This document shows, one piece after another, positions 53,372 through 62,895 of a stretch of DNA of 64,000 nt; the first letter of the stretch is position 1; every line of letters begins with the position of its first letter. Origin of the DNA: Thalassotalea agarivorans. Lineage in GTDB: Bacteria > Pseudomonadota > Gammaproteobacteria > Enterobacterales > Alteromonadaceae. The DNA lies in contig NZ_AP027363.1 in assembly GCF_030295955.1 (NCBI RefSeq), positions 868,001-932,000 of the forward strand, in the 5' to 3' direction. Made by a program: the position numbers and the translations under genes. The notes under the pieces are model-generated. The model saw only the letters and a list, made by a program, of their open reading frames with translations, was not told the origin of the DNA and ran no database searches.

Positions 53372-55615
53372 GTGACAATAAGTTCATCAACACTCAACGC
53401 CAGAAAAGTCAAAAATAGCCTCGCTAAATGGCTGATTTCACTTGGCGGAATTAGTGTTCTTTTTACATTAGTACTGATATTCCTATACCTTCTTTACGTG
53501 ATTCAGCCTATTTTCGAATCGGCTAGCGTAGAAAAGTATGCGCAACATTCCATCGTTAACACTCAAAACGTTAAACATGTTGGTAGCGATGAATTGAAGG
53601 AAGTGTTGTTTACAGTGGACGATCAAGGTCTGCTTCAGTTTTACCGTATTGGTAACAAAACAGAAGAGTCTGTTGCGGCGATAAGCCCATTGTCGTCAGA
53701 ACAACTTCCAATTAATGCGCCAATCGCAGATATTACCGATTTAGGCTACGGTCGATTTCTAATCATCGACAATGTGGGTCAGGTAAACCTAGTGCAAGTG
53801 AAATTCACTGCAAGTTACACCGACGACTCGCGCGAAATTAATCCTTCTATTTTTTATCCATTGGGCGAAGATCCTTTGCCGGTTGATGAAATGGAACAAG
53901 CGATTACAAAACTTGCCTTTGCGATGGATGATGAGCGTGCAACCTTTATTGCGGTAACTGAAGATAGCAGGCTAATCAAAACAACGCTTGTTGCTGAAGA
54001 TGACTTTAGTTACGACAGCGAATTTGAAGCAGAGTATCAAGAAATTCCTTACCAAAAAGGTGAAATTGACGATTTAGCGATTGTGCCAGATATGTCGATT
54101 GCCTTTGTACGCAGTGGTCATGAAATCACGGTTTATGAAACCAACGACGAATATGATGTACCTGAGCGTTCGCATTTCATTTTAACAGCCGACGCACAAA
54201 CCAATGTTACCTCAATGGCGTTACTGTCTGGTGGTAGCTCACTATTAGTAGGCGATAACACGGGTAAAGTTTCGCAGTGGTTTGAAATTTCGACTGAACG
54301 TGGCAGAGAATTCACATTAGTTAGACACTTTGATGCGTCTAATCAGCCGATTACTAAAATCGTGACTGAACCATATAGAAAGAGTTTTTATACCTTTAAT
54401 CAGTCAGGTGATATGGGTGTGTTCTACACCACCAGTGAAGCAACACTATGGCAAGGTAAGCTATTTGAGCAGCAACCTGTTGCTGCCGTTGTGACACCAC
54501 GCGCAGATGGCGTTATTACCGCAGAAGTTAATAATGGCAATACCACTATCACGATTACCTCGGTGCACAATGAGCATCCTGAAGTAACATGGAGCGGTTT
54601 GTGGCAACAAGTGTGGTATGAAGGTTACCCTGAACCAGATTATATTTGGCAGTCAACGTCGGGTTCTGACGACTTTGAAGCGAAGTTTTCACTTGTTCCT
54701 ATTAGTTTTGGTACGTTAAAAGCAGCCGCTTATGCAATGTTGTTTGCGGTGCCTATCGCACTTGCAGCCGCAGTATATACTGCTTACTTCATGACACCAG
54801 CGCTACGTAAAAAAGTTAAACCTACCATCGAATTGATGGAAGCCTTACCTACGGTAATTCTTGGTTTCTTAGCAGGCCTTTGGTTAGCACCTATTATCGA
54901 GGACTATTTGCCAGCGATATTCATGATGCTGGTGATGTTGCCGATTACCATATTATTAACCGCTTACGGTTGGAATCGCTTGCCTAAAGAAATCAAATTC
55001 AAAGTGCCAGAAACAATGGCGCCACTTATTCTGATTCCTATGGTAATTTTGACCGTTTATCTTGCCTTTGCGCTTTCACCTGTAATGGAAGACGTGTTCT
55101 TCGGCGGCGATATTCGCCAATACATTACTAATGATCTTGGTATTAGTTTCGACCAACGTAATGCACTAGTAGTTGGTATCGCAATGGGCTTTGCTGTTAT
55201 CCCTACCATATTCTCGATGGCAGAAGATGCAATCTTTGGTGTACCTAAACACTTAACAAGTGGTTCATTAGCACTAGGTGCAACGCCATGGCAGACATTG
55301 ATTAAGGTCGTTATTCTAACCGCTAGTCCGGGTATTTTCTCTGCCGTAATGATGGGCTTAGGTCGCGCGGTTGGCGAAACAATGATCGTATTGATGGCAA
55401 CGGGTAATACCCCAATTGTTGATTGGAGTATTTTCCAAGGTATGCGCACGCTTTCTGCAAACATTGCTGTAGAAATGCCAGAGTCTGAAGTCGGTAGTTC
55501 GCACTATCGTATTTTGTTCTTGGCAGCATTCGTTCTCTTTATTTTTACTTTTGTCTTTAACACGGTGGCTGAATTTGTTCGCCAACGTTTAAGAGAAAAG
55601 TACAGCTCGTTATAA
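53372..55615 (+). CDS. pstC: Phosphate ABC transporter permease PstC, long form
   Basis: This 747-aa inner-membrane permease has a transmembrane helix near residues 20-42 and a large periplasmic insert of about 400 residues rich in beta strands. The permease domain starts near residue 455 (SFGTLKAAAYAMLFAVPIAL, then EALPTVILGFLAGLWLA and SLALGATPWQTLIKVVILTA). Typical PstC is about 320 aa, so the extension is the unusual part; long forms are known in marine gammaproteobacteria. The start could be TTG at 53363 or GTG at 53372; the GTG has better spacing. A Pho box precedes it. Confidence 0.9.
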   Translation: MTISSSTLNARKVKNSLAKWLISLGGISVLFTLVLIFLYLLYVIQPIFESASVEKYAQHSIVNTQNVKHVGSDELKEVLFTVDDQGLLQFYRIGNKTEESVAAISPLSSEQLPINAPIADITDLGYGRFLIIDNVGQVNLVQVKFTASYTDDSREINPSIFYPLGEDPLPVDEMEQAITKLAFAMDDERATFIAVTEDSRLIKTTLVAEDDFSYDSEFEAEYQEIPYQKGEIDDLAIVPDMSIAFVRSGHEITVYETNDEYDVPERSHFILTADAQTNVTSMALLSGGSSLLVGDNTGKVSQWFEISTERGREFTLVRHFDASNQPITKIVTEPYRKSFYTFNQSGDMGVFYTTSEATLWQGKLFEQQPVAAVVTPRADGVITAEVNNGNTTITITSVHNEHPEVTWSGLWQQVWYEGYPEPDYIWQSTSGSDDFEAKFSLVPISFGTLKAAAYAMLFAVPIALAAAVYTAYFMTPALRKKVKPTIELMEALPTVILGFLAGLWLAPIIEDYLPAIFMMLVMLPITILLTAYGWNRLPKEIKFKVPETMAPLILIPMVILTVYLAFALSPVMEDVFFGGDIRQYITNDLGISFDQRNALVVGIAMGFAVIPTIFSMAEDAIFGVPKHLTSGSLALGATPWQTLIKVVILTASPGIFSAVMMGLGRAVGETMIVLMATGNTPIVDWSIFQGMRTLSANIAVEMPESEVGSSHYRILFLAAFVLFIFTFVFNTVAEFVRQRLREKYSSL

Positions 55616-55630
55616 CAAGTAGGTTGTCTC

Positions 55631-57271
55631 ATGAGTATGAAAACATGGTTTAAATCGGGCTCACCTTGGATCTGGATGTCTGCAGGTGGCGTAAGCTTGA
55701 GCTTAATTTCAGTAATAGGCTTGTTATGGCTAATCGCGGCAAATGGTTTATCGTATTTTTGGCCGTCAGATATTCATCAATTTGAATTGCAGGATAGCCA
55801 AGGTAATAAACAAACGGTAATAGGTGAAATCTATGACCGTGAGAAGATTCCACGTACGCAGCTAAGTGCACAGTTAAACTTGCCTGGCGACAGTGAAACC
55901 ATAGAGCGCTTGCTTGTAAAAACAGGTAACCGTGAACTAGTTAGTTTAGATTTCAGATGGATTTTAGTGCCACAAATCGCAGCACAATCTACGCCTGAAG
56001 ATATTGCGGTTATCGAACGTCGCACAAATGGTAATTTTTACGGCCGAATCAAGGCATTGTATTTAGATGGTGAAGAAGTAGGGCAAGAACGCTTAGACGA
56101 ACTGCTTGACCGCGTTGACCAATTCCAAGCACAAATTTCTGATTTACAGAAAGTGGATATTGGTGCCATCAACTACAACCTAGAGCGTTTGCGTTTAAAA
56201 CAACGTAAGTTGGAGCTAAACAACAAACTAACGCCTGCAGCGCAAGCGGAAATTGACACCGAAATTGCTTCGCTAAATGCTGAATATCAAACGTTAGAAG
56301 CTAACCTAAACAAGCTACGAGAAGAGGTTTCTCGCGACAAACTTGTTATGGTTGCGATGGGCGGCGAAGAAGTTACCATCGGCTTTGAGAAAATCTTAAA
56401 TATCAGATTCCATAATGAATATGGCGTGTTCTCAAAGATTGGCGTGTTTATGTCACAAATTGGCGGCTTTATTTTTGACGACCCGCGTGAAGCAAATACG
56501 GAAGGTGGTGTATTCCCTGCTATCTTCGGCACCGTATTAATGGTGTTGTTGATGACGGTTATCGTGTCTCCATTTGGTGTAGTTGCAGCAATCTACTTGC
56601 ATGAATATGCGGGTAACAATGCGGTGACCAAGCTTATTCGTATTGCCGTGATTAACTTAGCCGGTGTACCAAGTATTGTATATGGTGTGTTTGGTTTAGG
56701 TTTCTTCGTCTACATGGTGGGTGGCAGTCTCGATCAATTGTTCTACCCAGAAAATTTACCAAGCCCAACATTTGGTACGCCAGGTGTTATGTGGTCTGCG
56801 ATTACGCTAGCAATATTGACCCTGCCAGTCGTTATTGTATCAACAGAAGAAGGTCTTTCTCGTATACCTTCAGCGATGCGTCACGGTAGTTTAGCGTTAG
56901 GCGCAACTAAGGCTGAAACCTTGTGGCGTATTATTTTACCTATTGCTAGCCCTGCTATTATGACAGGTATTATATTGGCAATAGCTCGCGCCGCGGGTGA
57001 GGTAGCACCTTTAATGTTAGTAGGTGTAGTAAAAATGGCGCCGAACTTACCATTAGATGGTAACTTCCCATTCTTGCACTTAGATAGAAAATTCATGCAC
57101 TTAGGTTTCCACATATATGATGTTGGTTTCCAAAGTCCAAATGTTGAAGCAGCTAGACCGCTTGTATACGCAACGGCATTACTACTAGTGACCATTATTG
57201 TCGCTTTAAATATGACCGCTGTTTCAATCCGAAATAAATTACGCGAAAAATATCGCATGCTAGAACACTAG
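55631..57271 (+). CDS. pstA: Phosphate ABC transporter permease PstA, long form
   Basis: The 546-aa permease also has an N-terminal helix, then about 240 periplasmic residues including a coiled coil (about 150-235, many Leu, Gln, Glu) and the permease domain from about 290 (GVFPAIFGTVLMVLLMTVIV, then GSLALGATKAETLWRIILP and ARAAGEVAPLMLVG). Ordinary PstA is about 300 aa. The parallel extensions in PstC and PstA suggest they contact each other or a periplasmic partner. It starts 15 bp after pstC. Confidence 0.92.
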   Translation: MSMKTWFKSGSPWIWMSAGGVSLSLISVIGLLWLIAANGLSYFWPSDIHQFELQDSQGNKQTVIGEIYDREKIPRTQLSAQLNLPGDSETIERLLVKTGNRELVSLDFRWILVPQIAAQSTPEDIAVIERRTNGNFYGRIKALYLDGEEVGQERLDELLDRVDQFQAQISDLQKVDIGAINYNLERLRLKQRKLELNNKLTPAAQAEIDTEIASLNAEYQTLEANLNKLREEVSRDKLVMVAMGGEEVTIGFEKILNIRFHNEYGVFSKIGVFMSQIGGFIFDDPREANTEGGVFPAIFGTVLMVLLMTVIVSPFGVVAAIYLHEYAGNNAVTKLIRIAVINLAGVPSIVYGVFGLGFFVYMVGGSLDQLFYPENLPSPTFGTPGVMWSAITLAILTLPVVIVSTEEGLSRIPSAMRHGSLALGATKAETLWRIILPIASPAIMTGIILAIARAAGEVAPLMLVGVVKMAPNLPLDGNFPFLHLDRKFMHLGFHIYDVGFQSPNVEAARPLVYATALLLVTIIVALNMTAVSIRNKLREKYRMLEH

Positions 57272-57309
57272 TATGTGCGCACTAAATTGAGAAATGATAG
57301 AGATTAATC

Positions 57310-58134
57310 ATGATTAACGTAGCACCCGAAGTAAAAGTTAAGCAGGACGCGATATTAGATTTGAACAACTTACCACCAGAAAAAGTGGCGTTGCAAATCA
57401 ATAACCTCAATTTGTTTTATGGTCAAAAACAAGCCCTACAAGACATTTCTATGTCTATTCCTAAAGGGCAAGTAACGGCATTTATCGGCCCAAGTGGTTG
57501 CGGTAAATCAACCTTGTTACGTTGTTTGAACCGTATGAACGATTTGGTTGATTCGTGTAAAATTGACGGAGAAATTAACTTAAACGGTGAGAATATCTAT
57601 AATAAACAAGTAGATGTTGCTCAACTACGCAGAAACGTGGGTATGGTGTTTCAACGTCCTAACCCGTTTCCAAAAAGCATTTACGAAAATGTTGTATACG
57701 GACTGCGCATTGCAGGCGAAAACAATCGTCGCGTATTAGACGAAGCAGTTGAACGTTCTTTGAAAAATGCAGCCCTTTGGGATGAAGTAAAAGATCGATT
57801 ACATGAAAGCGCGCTAGGCCTTTCAGGTGGTCAGCAACAAAGACTTGTTATTGCTCGCGCAATCGCAATTCAGCCAGAAGTGTTATTACTTGACGAACCA
57901 ACCTCAGCGCTAGATCCAATTTCAACGCTAACGATTGAAGAGCTAATTAACGATCTTAAGAAACAGTTTACGGTTGTTATTGTTACGCACAACATGCAAC
58001 AGGCAGCGCGTGTTTCTGACCAAACGGCGTTCATGTATATGGGTAGTCTAATTGAGTATTCAGACACCAATACGTTGTTTACAACGCCTAGCAAAAAGAA
58101 AACTGAAGATTACATTACTGGTCGTTACGGCTAA
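57310..58134 (+). CDS. pstB: Phosphate ABC transporter ATPase PstB
   Basis: The 274-aa protein has Walker [12 protein letters not shown], signature [15 protein letters not shown], Walker [14 protein letters not shown] and the switch [13 protein letters not shown], all as in PstB. It energises phosphate import and joins PhoU and PhoR in signalling phosphate sufficiency. It lies 38 bp after pstA and 23 bp before phoU. Confidence 0.97.
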   Translation: MINVAPEVKVKQDAILDLNNLPPEKVALQINNLNLFYGQKQALQDISMSIPKGQVTAFIGPSGCGKSTLLRCLNRMNDLVDSCKIDGEINLNGENIYNKQVDVAQLRRNVGMVFQRPNPFPKSIYENVVYGLRIAGENNRRVLDEAVERSLKNAALWDEVKDRLHESALGLSGGQQQRLVIARAIAIQPEVLLLDEPTSALDPISTLTIEELINDLKKQFTVVIVTHNMQQAARVSDQTAFMYMGSLIEYSDTNTLFTTPSKKKTEDYITGRYG

Positions 58135-58157
58135 GCACTTACCAAACAGGAATTGAT

Positions 58158-58850
58158 ATGGACAACTTAAATATAGGACGCCACATATCGGGTCAATTTA
58201 ATGAAGACCTTGAACGCGTTATCAATCATGTTATGCAAATGGGTGGTTTGGTACAAAAACAAGTCACAGACTCGTTGCAAGCCGTTAGTGAAGCGGATGA
58301 GGATTTAGCCAAGCAAGTATTGGCCAATGATTATCAAATTAACAATTTTGAAGTGTCAATTGATGATGAATGTACCCGTATTATCGCTAAACGCCAGCCT
58401 GCTGCCGGTGACTTAAGATTAATTCTTGCGATTATCAAAACGATTGCTGACTTAGAAAGAATTGGTGACGAAGCAGAGAAAATCGCTGAAGTAGCGACAG
58501 AAAGTTTTTCAAAATCGCAGCAAGACCTGCTAAACAGTTTAGAAAACTTGGGCAACCGTGTTGCAAGCTTTTTACAAGCAACGCTTGACTGTTTTACCCG
58601 TATGGATGCGGAAGCCGCGATTGAGGCTCATAAGATGGATAGCAAAATCGATAAGGAATATGAAGCACTAATGCGCCAGCTAATGACGTATATGATGGAA
58701 GATCCTCGCTCGATTCCTCAGGTTATGTCGGTTATTTGGTCAGCGCGCGCATTAGAGCGTATTGGTGATCGTTGTCAGAACATTTGTGAGTACATTATTT
58801 ACTTTGTAAAAGGTAAAGTTGTGCGTCACACCAGCCCAGAAGACATGTAG
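58158..58850 (+). CDS. phoU: Phosphate-signalling protein PhoU
   Basis: The 230-aa protein has two PhoU three-helix domains (about 15-105 and 120-210), with the paired metal-binding motifs KTIADLERIGDEAEKIAEVA and ARALERIGDRCQNICEYI. PhoU restrains PhoR and Pst activity when phosphate is plentiful. It is the last gene of the pst unit. Confidence 0.96.
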   Translation: MDNLNIGRHISGQFNEDLERVINHVMQMGGLVQKQVTDSLQAVSEADEDLAKQVLANDYQINNFEVSIDDECTRIIAKRQPAAGDLRLILAIIKTIADLERIGDEAEKIAEVATESFSKSQQDLLNSLENLGNRVASFLQATLDCFTRMDAEAAIEAHKMDSKIDKEYEALMRQLMTYMMEDPRSIPQVMSVIWSARALERIGDRCQNICEYIIYFVKGKVVRHTSPEDM

Positions 58851-58901
58851 ATAAAGGCCTACAGCGCTTCAAAAGAATAACTTCGGATTATTTTAAAATT
58901 A

Positions 58902-58933
58902 CTGTTACACTTGTGGTTACACATGTGTAACAG
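58902..58933. promoter_or_regulatory. Nested palindrome upstream of the DUF47-pit pair
   Basis: CTGTTACAC (58902) is inverted as GTGTAACAG (58925). Inside lies the perfect 16-bp palindrome GTTACACATGTGTAAC (58916-58931). No T run follows, so a protein-binding operator is more likely than a terminator. The direct repeat GTTACAC occurs twice, 12 bp apart. Confidence 0.5.
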
Positions 58934-59032
58934 TTTAGCCTGTGTGTGGGATATTTTCGGTTGCTTATTATAGTAATTAAGGTAATATCCGCCGCGAATA
59001 AAAACGAGAGATTTAATCTCCTAGGAAATATT

Positions 59033-59713
59033 ATGCCTAACAATAATATCCTTGGTGTATTTGCTAAATCACCAATAAAGCCGCTTGAACAACATATCGA
59101 AATTGTTGCTCAATGTGCCGGGAAACTTGTTCCATTTTTTGATGCATGTATTGCACAAGAGTGGGATAAAGCAGACAAGTTAAGAGTAGAGATCTCTACA
59201 TTAGAGAAAGATGCTGACGCGATGAAGCGTAAACTTCGTTTGGAGTTGCCAGGTGGCTTGTTCATGCCATTTGATCGTGCCGACTTACTGTCACTACTTA
59301 CCCAACAAGATAAAATTGCTAACAAAGCAAAAGATATTGCGGGCCGAGTAACAGGTCGTCAAATGGATCTACCACCAGCACTACTTACACACTTCTCAGA
59401 CTACTTAAAGCGTTGTATCGACGCGATCGACAAAGCTGCAGAAGCTATCAACGAGTTAGGTGACTTACTAGAAACCGGTTTTAAAGGCCGTGAAGTTAAG
59501 CTTGTTGAAAAACTTATCAATGAATTGGATGCTATCGAAGACGATACTGACAGCATGCAAATTACAATTCGTAAAGAATTACTAGCGATCGAAAAGGACC
59601 TTCACCCAATTGATGCAATGTACTTGTATCAAGTAATCGAATGGGTTGGTGATCTCGCTGACTTAGCAGAGCGCGTAGGTTCGCGCCTAGAAATTTTACT
59701 CGCACGTAAATAG
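59033..59713 (+). CDS. DUF47 family (TIGR00153) PhoU-like protein
   Basis: The start at 59033 (AGGAAA upstream) gives 226 aa, MPNNNILGVFAKSPIKPLEQ. PhoU-like helices hold the acidic/basic pattern LRVEISTLEKDADAMKRKLR and INELDAIEDDTDSMQITIRK. DUF47 proteins are paired with PiT transporters and are thought to regulate them. The gene precedes pit by 11 bp, confirming the pair. Confidence 0.93.
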   Translation: MPNNNILGVFAKSPIKPLEQHIEIVAQCAGKLVPFFDACIAQEWDKADKLRVEISTLEKDADAMKRKLRLELPGGLFMPFDRADLLSLLTQQDKIANKAKDIAGRVTGRQMDLPPALLTHFSDYLKRCIDAIDKAAEAINELGDLLETGFKGREVKLVEKLINELDAIEDDTDSMQITIRKELLAIEKDLHPIDAMYLYQVIEWVGDLADLAERVGSRLEILLARK

Positions 59714-59724
59714 GGTCTTTCTCG

Positions 59725-60987
59725 ATGGAAATTATTTTAGAACACGGCTCACTGCTGGTAATGATGGCAGCAGTGGTTGGCTTTTTAATGGCTTGGGGTA
59801 TCGGTGCTAATGACGTAGCAAATGCTATGGGTACTTCAGTTGGTTCAAAAGCCTTAACAATTAAACAAGCGATTATTATCGCAATGATTTTTGAATTCGC
59901 GGGTGCATACCTTGCCGGTGGTGAGGTAACGTCAACAATTCGTAAAGGTATTATAGATGCCAGTTACTTTGTTGATACGCCAGAATTACTTGTCTTTGGT
60001 ATGATTTCAGCCTTATTTGCTGCCGCAACTTGGTTAGTTGTAGCGTCAGCTCTAGGTTGGCCTGTATCTACTACTCACTCTATCGTTGGTGCAATCATTG
60101 GTTTTGCTGCCATTGGTGTAGGCGCTGATGCGGTTGCATGGGGCAAAGTAGGTGGCATCGTAGGTAGCTGGATTGTAACGCCGCTTATCTCAGGTATTAT
60201 CGCCTTCCTTATCTTTAATAGTGCTCAAAAACTTATTTTTGATACAGAAGACCCAGTAGACAACGCTAAGCGTTATGTACCAATTTACATGTTCTTAGCA
60301 GGTTTTGTTTTATCACTTGTTACGATCAAAAAAGGCCTTAAGCATATTGGCTTAGACTTAGGTACAGTTGAAGGCTATTTATGGGCGATTGGTGTAGCTG
60401 CTATTGTTGCATTAATTGGTAAATACTTTATCTCTAAAATCAAATTCGATAACAAAGCACAGCGTCGTACACAGTTTGTAAACGTTGAAAAAGTCTTTGC
60501 TATCTTAATGGTTGTAACAGCATGTTGTATGGCATTCGCTCACGGTTCAAATGACGTGGCTAACGCTATCGGTCCATTGGCTGCGGTTGTAAGTATTGTT
60601 GGCAACGAAGGTGAAATCGTTAAGAAGGCTGCGCTAGAGTGGTGGATTTTGCCATTAGGTGGTGTCGGTATCGTGATGGGTCTGGCTGTGTTCGGACACC
60701 GCGTTATTGCGACAATCGGTAAAGGTATTACTCACCTTACGCCAAGCCGCGGTTTTGCGGCTGAGCTAGCGGCTGCATGTACTGTTGTTATTGCATCAGG
60801 TACAGGTTTACCTATTTCGACTACACAAACACTTGTTGGTGCGGTATTAGGTGTAGGTATGGCACGTGGTATTGCAGCTATTAACCTAGGTGTTGTAAGA
60901 AACATTGTTATCTCTTGGGTTATTACCTTGCCAGTTGGCGCAGGTCTATCAATCTTGTTCTTCGAGATTATGGTCAATGTGTTTTAA
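59725..60987 (+). CDS. pit: PiT-family inorganic phosphate transporter
   Basis: The 420-aa membrane protein imports phosphate, usually with H+ or Na+. It carries the two inverted family signatures, GANDVANAMGTSVGSKALTI near residue 26 and GSNDVANAIGPLAAVVSIVG near 273, and about ten transmembrane segments. It complements the high-affinity Pst system upstream. It forms a two-gene operon with the DUF47 regulator and ends in a terminator. Confidence 0.96.
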   Translation: MEIILEHGSLLVMMAAVVGFLMAWGIGANDVANAMGTSVGSKALTIKQAIIIAMIFEFAGAYLAGGEVTSTIRKGIIDASYFVDTPELLVFGMISALFAAATWLVVASALGWPVSTTHSIVGAIIGFAAIGVGADAVAWGKVGGIVGSWIVTPLISGIIAFLIFNSAQKLIFDTEDPVDNAKRYVPIYMFLAGFVLSLVTIKKGLKHIGLDLGTVEGYLWAIGVAAIVALIGKYFISKIKFDNKAQRRTQFVNVEKVFAILMVVTACCMAFAHGSNDVANAIGPLAAVVSIVGNEGEIVKKAALEWWILPLGGVGIVMGLAVFGHRVIATIGKGITHLTPSRGFAAELAAACTVVIASGTGLPISTTQTLVGAVLGVGMARGIAAINLGVVRNIVISWVITLPVGAGLSILFFEIMVNVF

Positions 60988-61004
60988 TGACGCAGATTGA
61001 ACAA

Positions 61005-61035
61005 TAAAAAAAGCCGCTTACAGCGGCTTTTTTTA
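61005..61035. terminator. Bidirectional terminator after pit
   Basis: The stem AAGCCGCT / AGCGGCTT with a three-base loop lies between A7 and T7. It could end pit on plus and cobA on minus. Confidence 0.88.
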
Positions 61036-61070
61036 TGTCTGTATTAAGTTGCTAAATTAAGAATGCTAAC

Positions 61071-61865
61071 TTAAGGCGCTAGGTAACCTAAATTTTTTAA
61101 ATGGTGTGGTTCAAACACATCAACAACCTTACCAACAACAATTAAGCTTGGTGGTTTAATCCCGGCAGCTTGCGCTAAACCTGGCAGTGTTGATAGCGTG
61201 CCGGTAACTACTTCCTGGTCTTTTCGTGTGCCGTGACGAATGATGGCAGCGGGCGTGTCTTTGTCGCGCCCTGCAGCAATAAGTTTCTCACTGGTCTGGT
61301 TTAAGGTTGTTACGCCCATATAAATAACGATAGTTTGTTCGTCGTTGGCTAATGCGTCCCATGGTAACACCAACTCACCACAGTCTTTAACATGGCCGGT
61401 TATCAGCGTGCAGCTTCTTGCCCTTTGGCGATGGGTGAGGGGAATGCCTGCATAGCTAGTACAGGCAGATGCGGCTGTTAACCCTGGAACGATGTGACAG
61501 GCGACGCCATTGTCTAGCAATACTTGTGCTTCTTCGCTGCCGCGCCCAAAAATGAGTGAGTCTCCGCCTTTTAAACGAACTACTTTTTTGTTTCGCTGCG
61601 CCTGCTCCACCAATATCTCATTTATGCCTGTTTGTGATACGCGGTGCTGCCCTTGCATTTTGCCGACATAAATACGCTCACAACCACTTGGCAGCAGCGC
61701 CATAATTTCATCGCTGACTAAACGATCGTAAACAACCACTTCAGCTTGTTGAATAAAGCGATACGCTTGAATGGTTAACAGCTCAGGATCGCCAGAGCCC
61801 GCACCTACTAGTGCAACCTCACCGGCTACAAAGGGTTGTTTATGGCTTTGAGAAGGAAAATTCAT
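61071..61865 (-). CDS. cobA: Uroporphyrinogen-III C-methyltransferase (SUMT)
   Basis: The 264-aa enzyme uses S-adenosylmethionine to methylate uroporphyrinogen III to precorrin-2, the branch point to siroheme. The SUMT motifs are clear: VALVGAGSGDPELLTIQAYR, VVYDRLVSDEIM, VVRLKGGDSLIFGRGSEEA, IVPGLTAASACTSYAGIPLT and VVGKVV. The ATG at 61865 is preferred over a GTG three codons upstream; neither has a clear ribosome-binding site. No siroheme-using reductase is next to it in the window. Confidence 0.94.
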   Translation of the reverse strand: MNFPSQSHKQPFVAGEVALVGAGSGDPELLTIQAYRFIQQAEVVVYDRLVSDEIMALLPSGCERIYVGKMQGQHRVSQTGINEILVEQAQRNKKVVRLKGGDSLIFGRGSEEAQVLLDNGVACHIVPGLTAASACTSYAGIPLTHRQRARSCTLITGHVKDCGELVLPWDALANDEQTIVIYMGVTTLNQTSEKLIAAGRDKDTPAAIIRHGTRKDQEVVTGTLSTLPGLAQAAGIKPPSLIVVGKVVDVFEPHHLKNLGYLAP

Positions 61866-62219
61866 AAAAAGCACAACTTAAATAAAAAAAGAGTATATAC
61901 AAGACTATGCTAAAGCACGATTGAATTTAATTAAATTATTATAGTTTTTTGCTATGAATAATTATTGTGACACCTGCAGACACCTTTATTTACCTAGGAT
62001 TAAATTTTTTTACTATTTATTTCAATTATTTGGTCACAATTTATTGCAAATCAGTACAATTTTACTATGTTTCCTATTAACAAGGTTGTTAAAATATAAA
62101 CAACTTGTTTCGAATGGCGATAAATCGCTCGAAAAAGTTTAGGACAAACTCAAATATAACTAGCTTAAATACATATTTAGTTGCCCGTTGTTAATCAAAT
62201 GGAAAATAAGGACAAGATT
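61866..62219. other. AT-rich divergent control region of cobA and csrA, 354 bp
   Basis: This region must hold the cobA promoter on minus and the csrA promoter and leader on plus. AAGGACAAGATT precedes the csrA ATG. Apart from that ribosome-binding site I see no clear operator and no convincing gene. Confidence 0.4.
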
Positions 62220-62414
62220 ATGTTGATTCTTACTCGTCGTGTCGGCGAAACGCTAATGATTGGTGATAATGTCACTGTAACCGTGTTAGGTGTTAAAGGT
62301 AACCAAGTTCGTATTGGTGTCAACGCGCCTAAAGAGGTTTCTGTGCATCGTGAAGAAATTTATATGCGCATCCAATCCGAAAAAGGTGATGGTGAGTCGT
62401 CGGGTAATGTATAA
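62220..62414 (+). CDS. csrA: Carbon storage regulator CsrA
   Basis: This 64-aa RNA-binding dimer represses or stabilises mRNAs by binding GGA motifs near ribosome-binding sites. It reads [20 protein letters not shown] and has the conserved C-terminal [19 protein letters not shown]. An AAGGA ribosome-binding site gives the start at 62220. In many gammaproteobacteria it follows alaS directly; here about 9 kb of phosphate and cobA genes lie between. Confidence 0.98.
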   Translation: MLILTRRVGETLMIGDNVTVTVLGVKGNQVRIGVNAPKEVSVHREEIYMRIQSEKGDGESSGNV

Positions 62415-62429
62415 CCTGATTTGAAGATG

Positions 62430-62459
62430 AAAAAAGTCGGCAAATATGCCGGCTTTTTT
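62430..62459 (+). terminator. Rho-independent terminator after csrA
   Basis: The stem AAAAAAGTCGGCA / TGCCGGCTTTTTT (one G-U pair) with an AATA loop follows the csrA stop. Confidence 0.85.
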
Positions 62460-62553
62460 AGTTCTATTTAAGGCCGCTTACTGCATAATTAGCGTGAAAA
62501 TCATACGTGTTGTTCGAATTCTCATCAAACAGTGAGAAAAGATAAAAAATCGT

Positions 62554-62581
62554 TTGACTTATTTCTAAGATCTATTAATAT
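62554..62581 (+). promoter_or_regulatory. Stable-RNA promoter of the tRNA cluster
   Basis: TTGACT (62554-62559), a 16-bp spacer and TAATAT (62576-62581) are followed by the GC-rich GCGCACC, a discriminator typical of stringently controlled tRNA promoters. Confidence 0.65.
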
Positions 62582-62593
62582 GCGCACCACATC

Positions 62594-62686
62594 GGTGAGG
62601 TGGCCGAGAGGCTGAAGGCGCTCCCCTGCTAAGGGAGTATACAGTTTGTAGCTGTATCGAGGGTTCGAATCCCTCCCTCACCGCCA
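62594..62686 (+). tRNA. tRNA-Ser (anticodon GCT)
   Basis: A 93-nt tRNA with a long variable arm. The acceptor GGTGAGG pairs with CCTCACC, discriminator G, CCA encoded. The anticodon stem CTCCC / GGGAG holds the loop CTGCTAA, anticodon GCT, reading AGC and AGU. It is equivalent to E. coli serV. Confidence 0.98.
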
Positions 62687-62755
62687 TTAGTTTCTAATGG
62701 AGCGAACATAATGTTCGCAAAATCTTTAAACAAGATTTAAAATAGTGTTTATTGC

Positions 62756-62832
62756 GGACGCGTAGCTCAGCTGGATAGAGTACCTGGCTACGAACCAGGC
62801 GGTCGCAGGTTCGACTCCTGCCGCGTCCGCCA
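62756..62832 (+). tRNA. tRNA-Arg (anticodon ACG), copy 1
   Basis: A 77-nt cloverleaf: GGACGCG pairs with CGCGTCC, discriminator G, CCA encoded. The anticodon stem CCTGG / CCAGG holds CTACGAA, anticodon ACG (read as inosine after editing). It is equivalent to E. coli argV/Y/Z/Q. Confidence 0.98.
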
Positions 62833-62895
62833 CTTTTCTCAAGTGGTTAAAAAAGAGAAATCCGGAAACTAGGATTTAAAAGACATGTTTACCGC

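Noticed and set aside
61954-62142. A 62-codon plus-strand frame in the cobA-csrA gap
   Set aside because: It is very AT-rich, has no clear ribosome-binding site and shows no recognisable pattern. I treat the gap as a control region.
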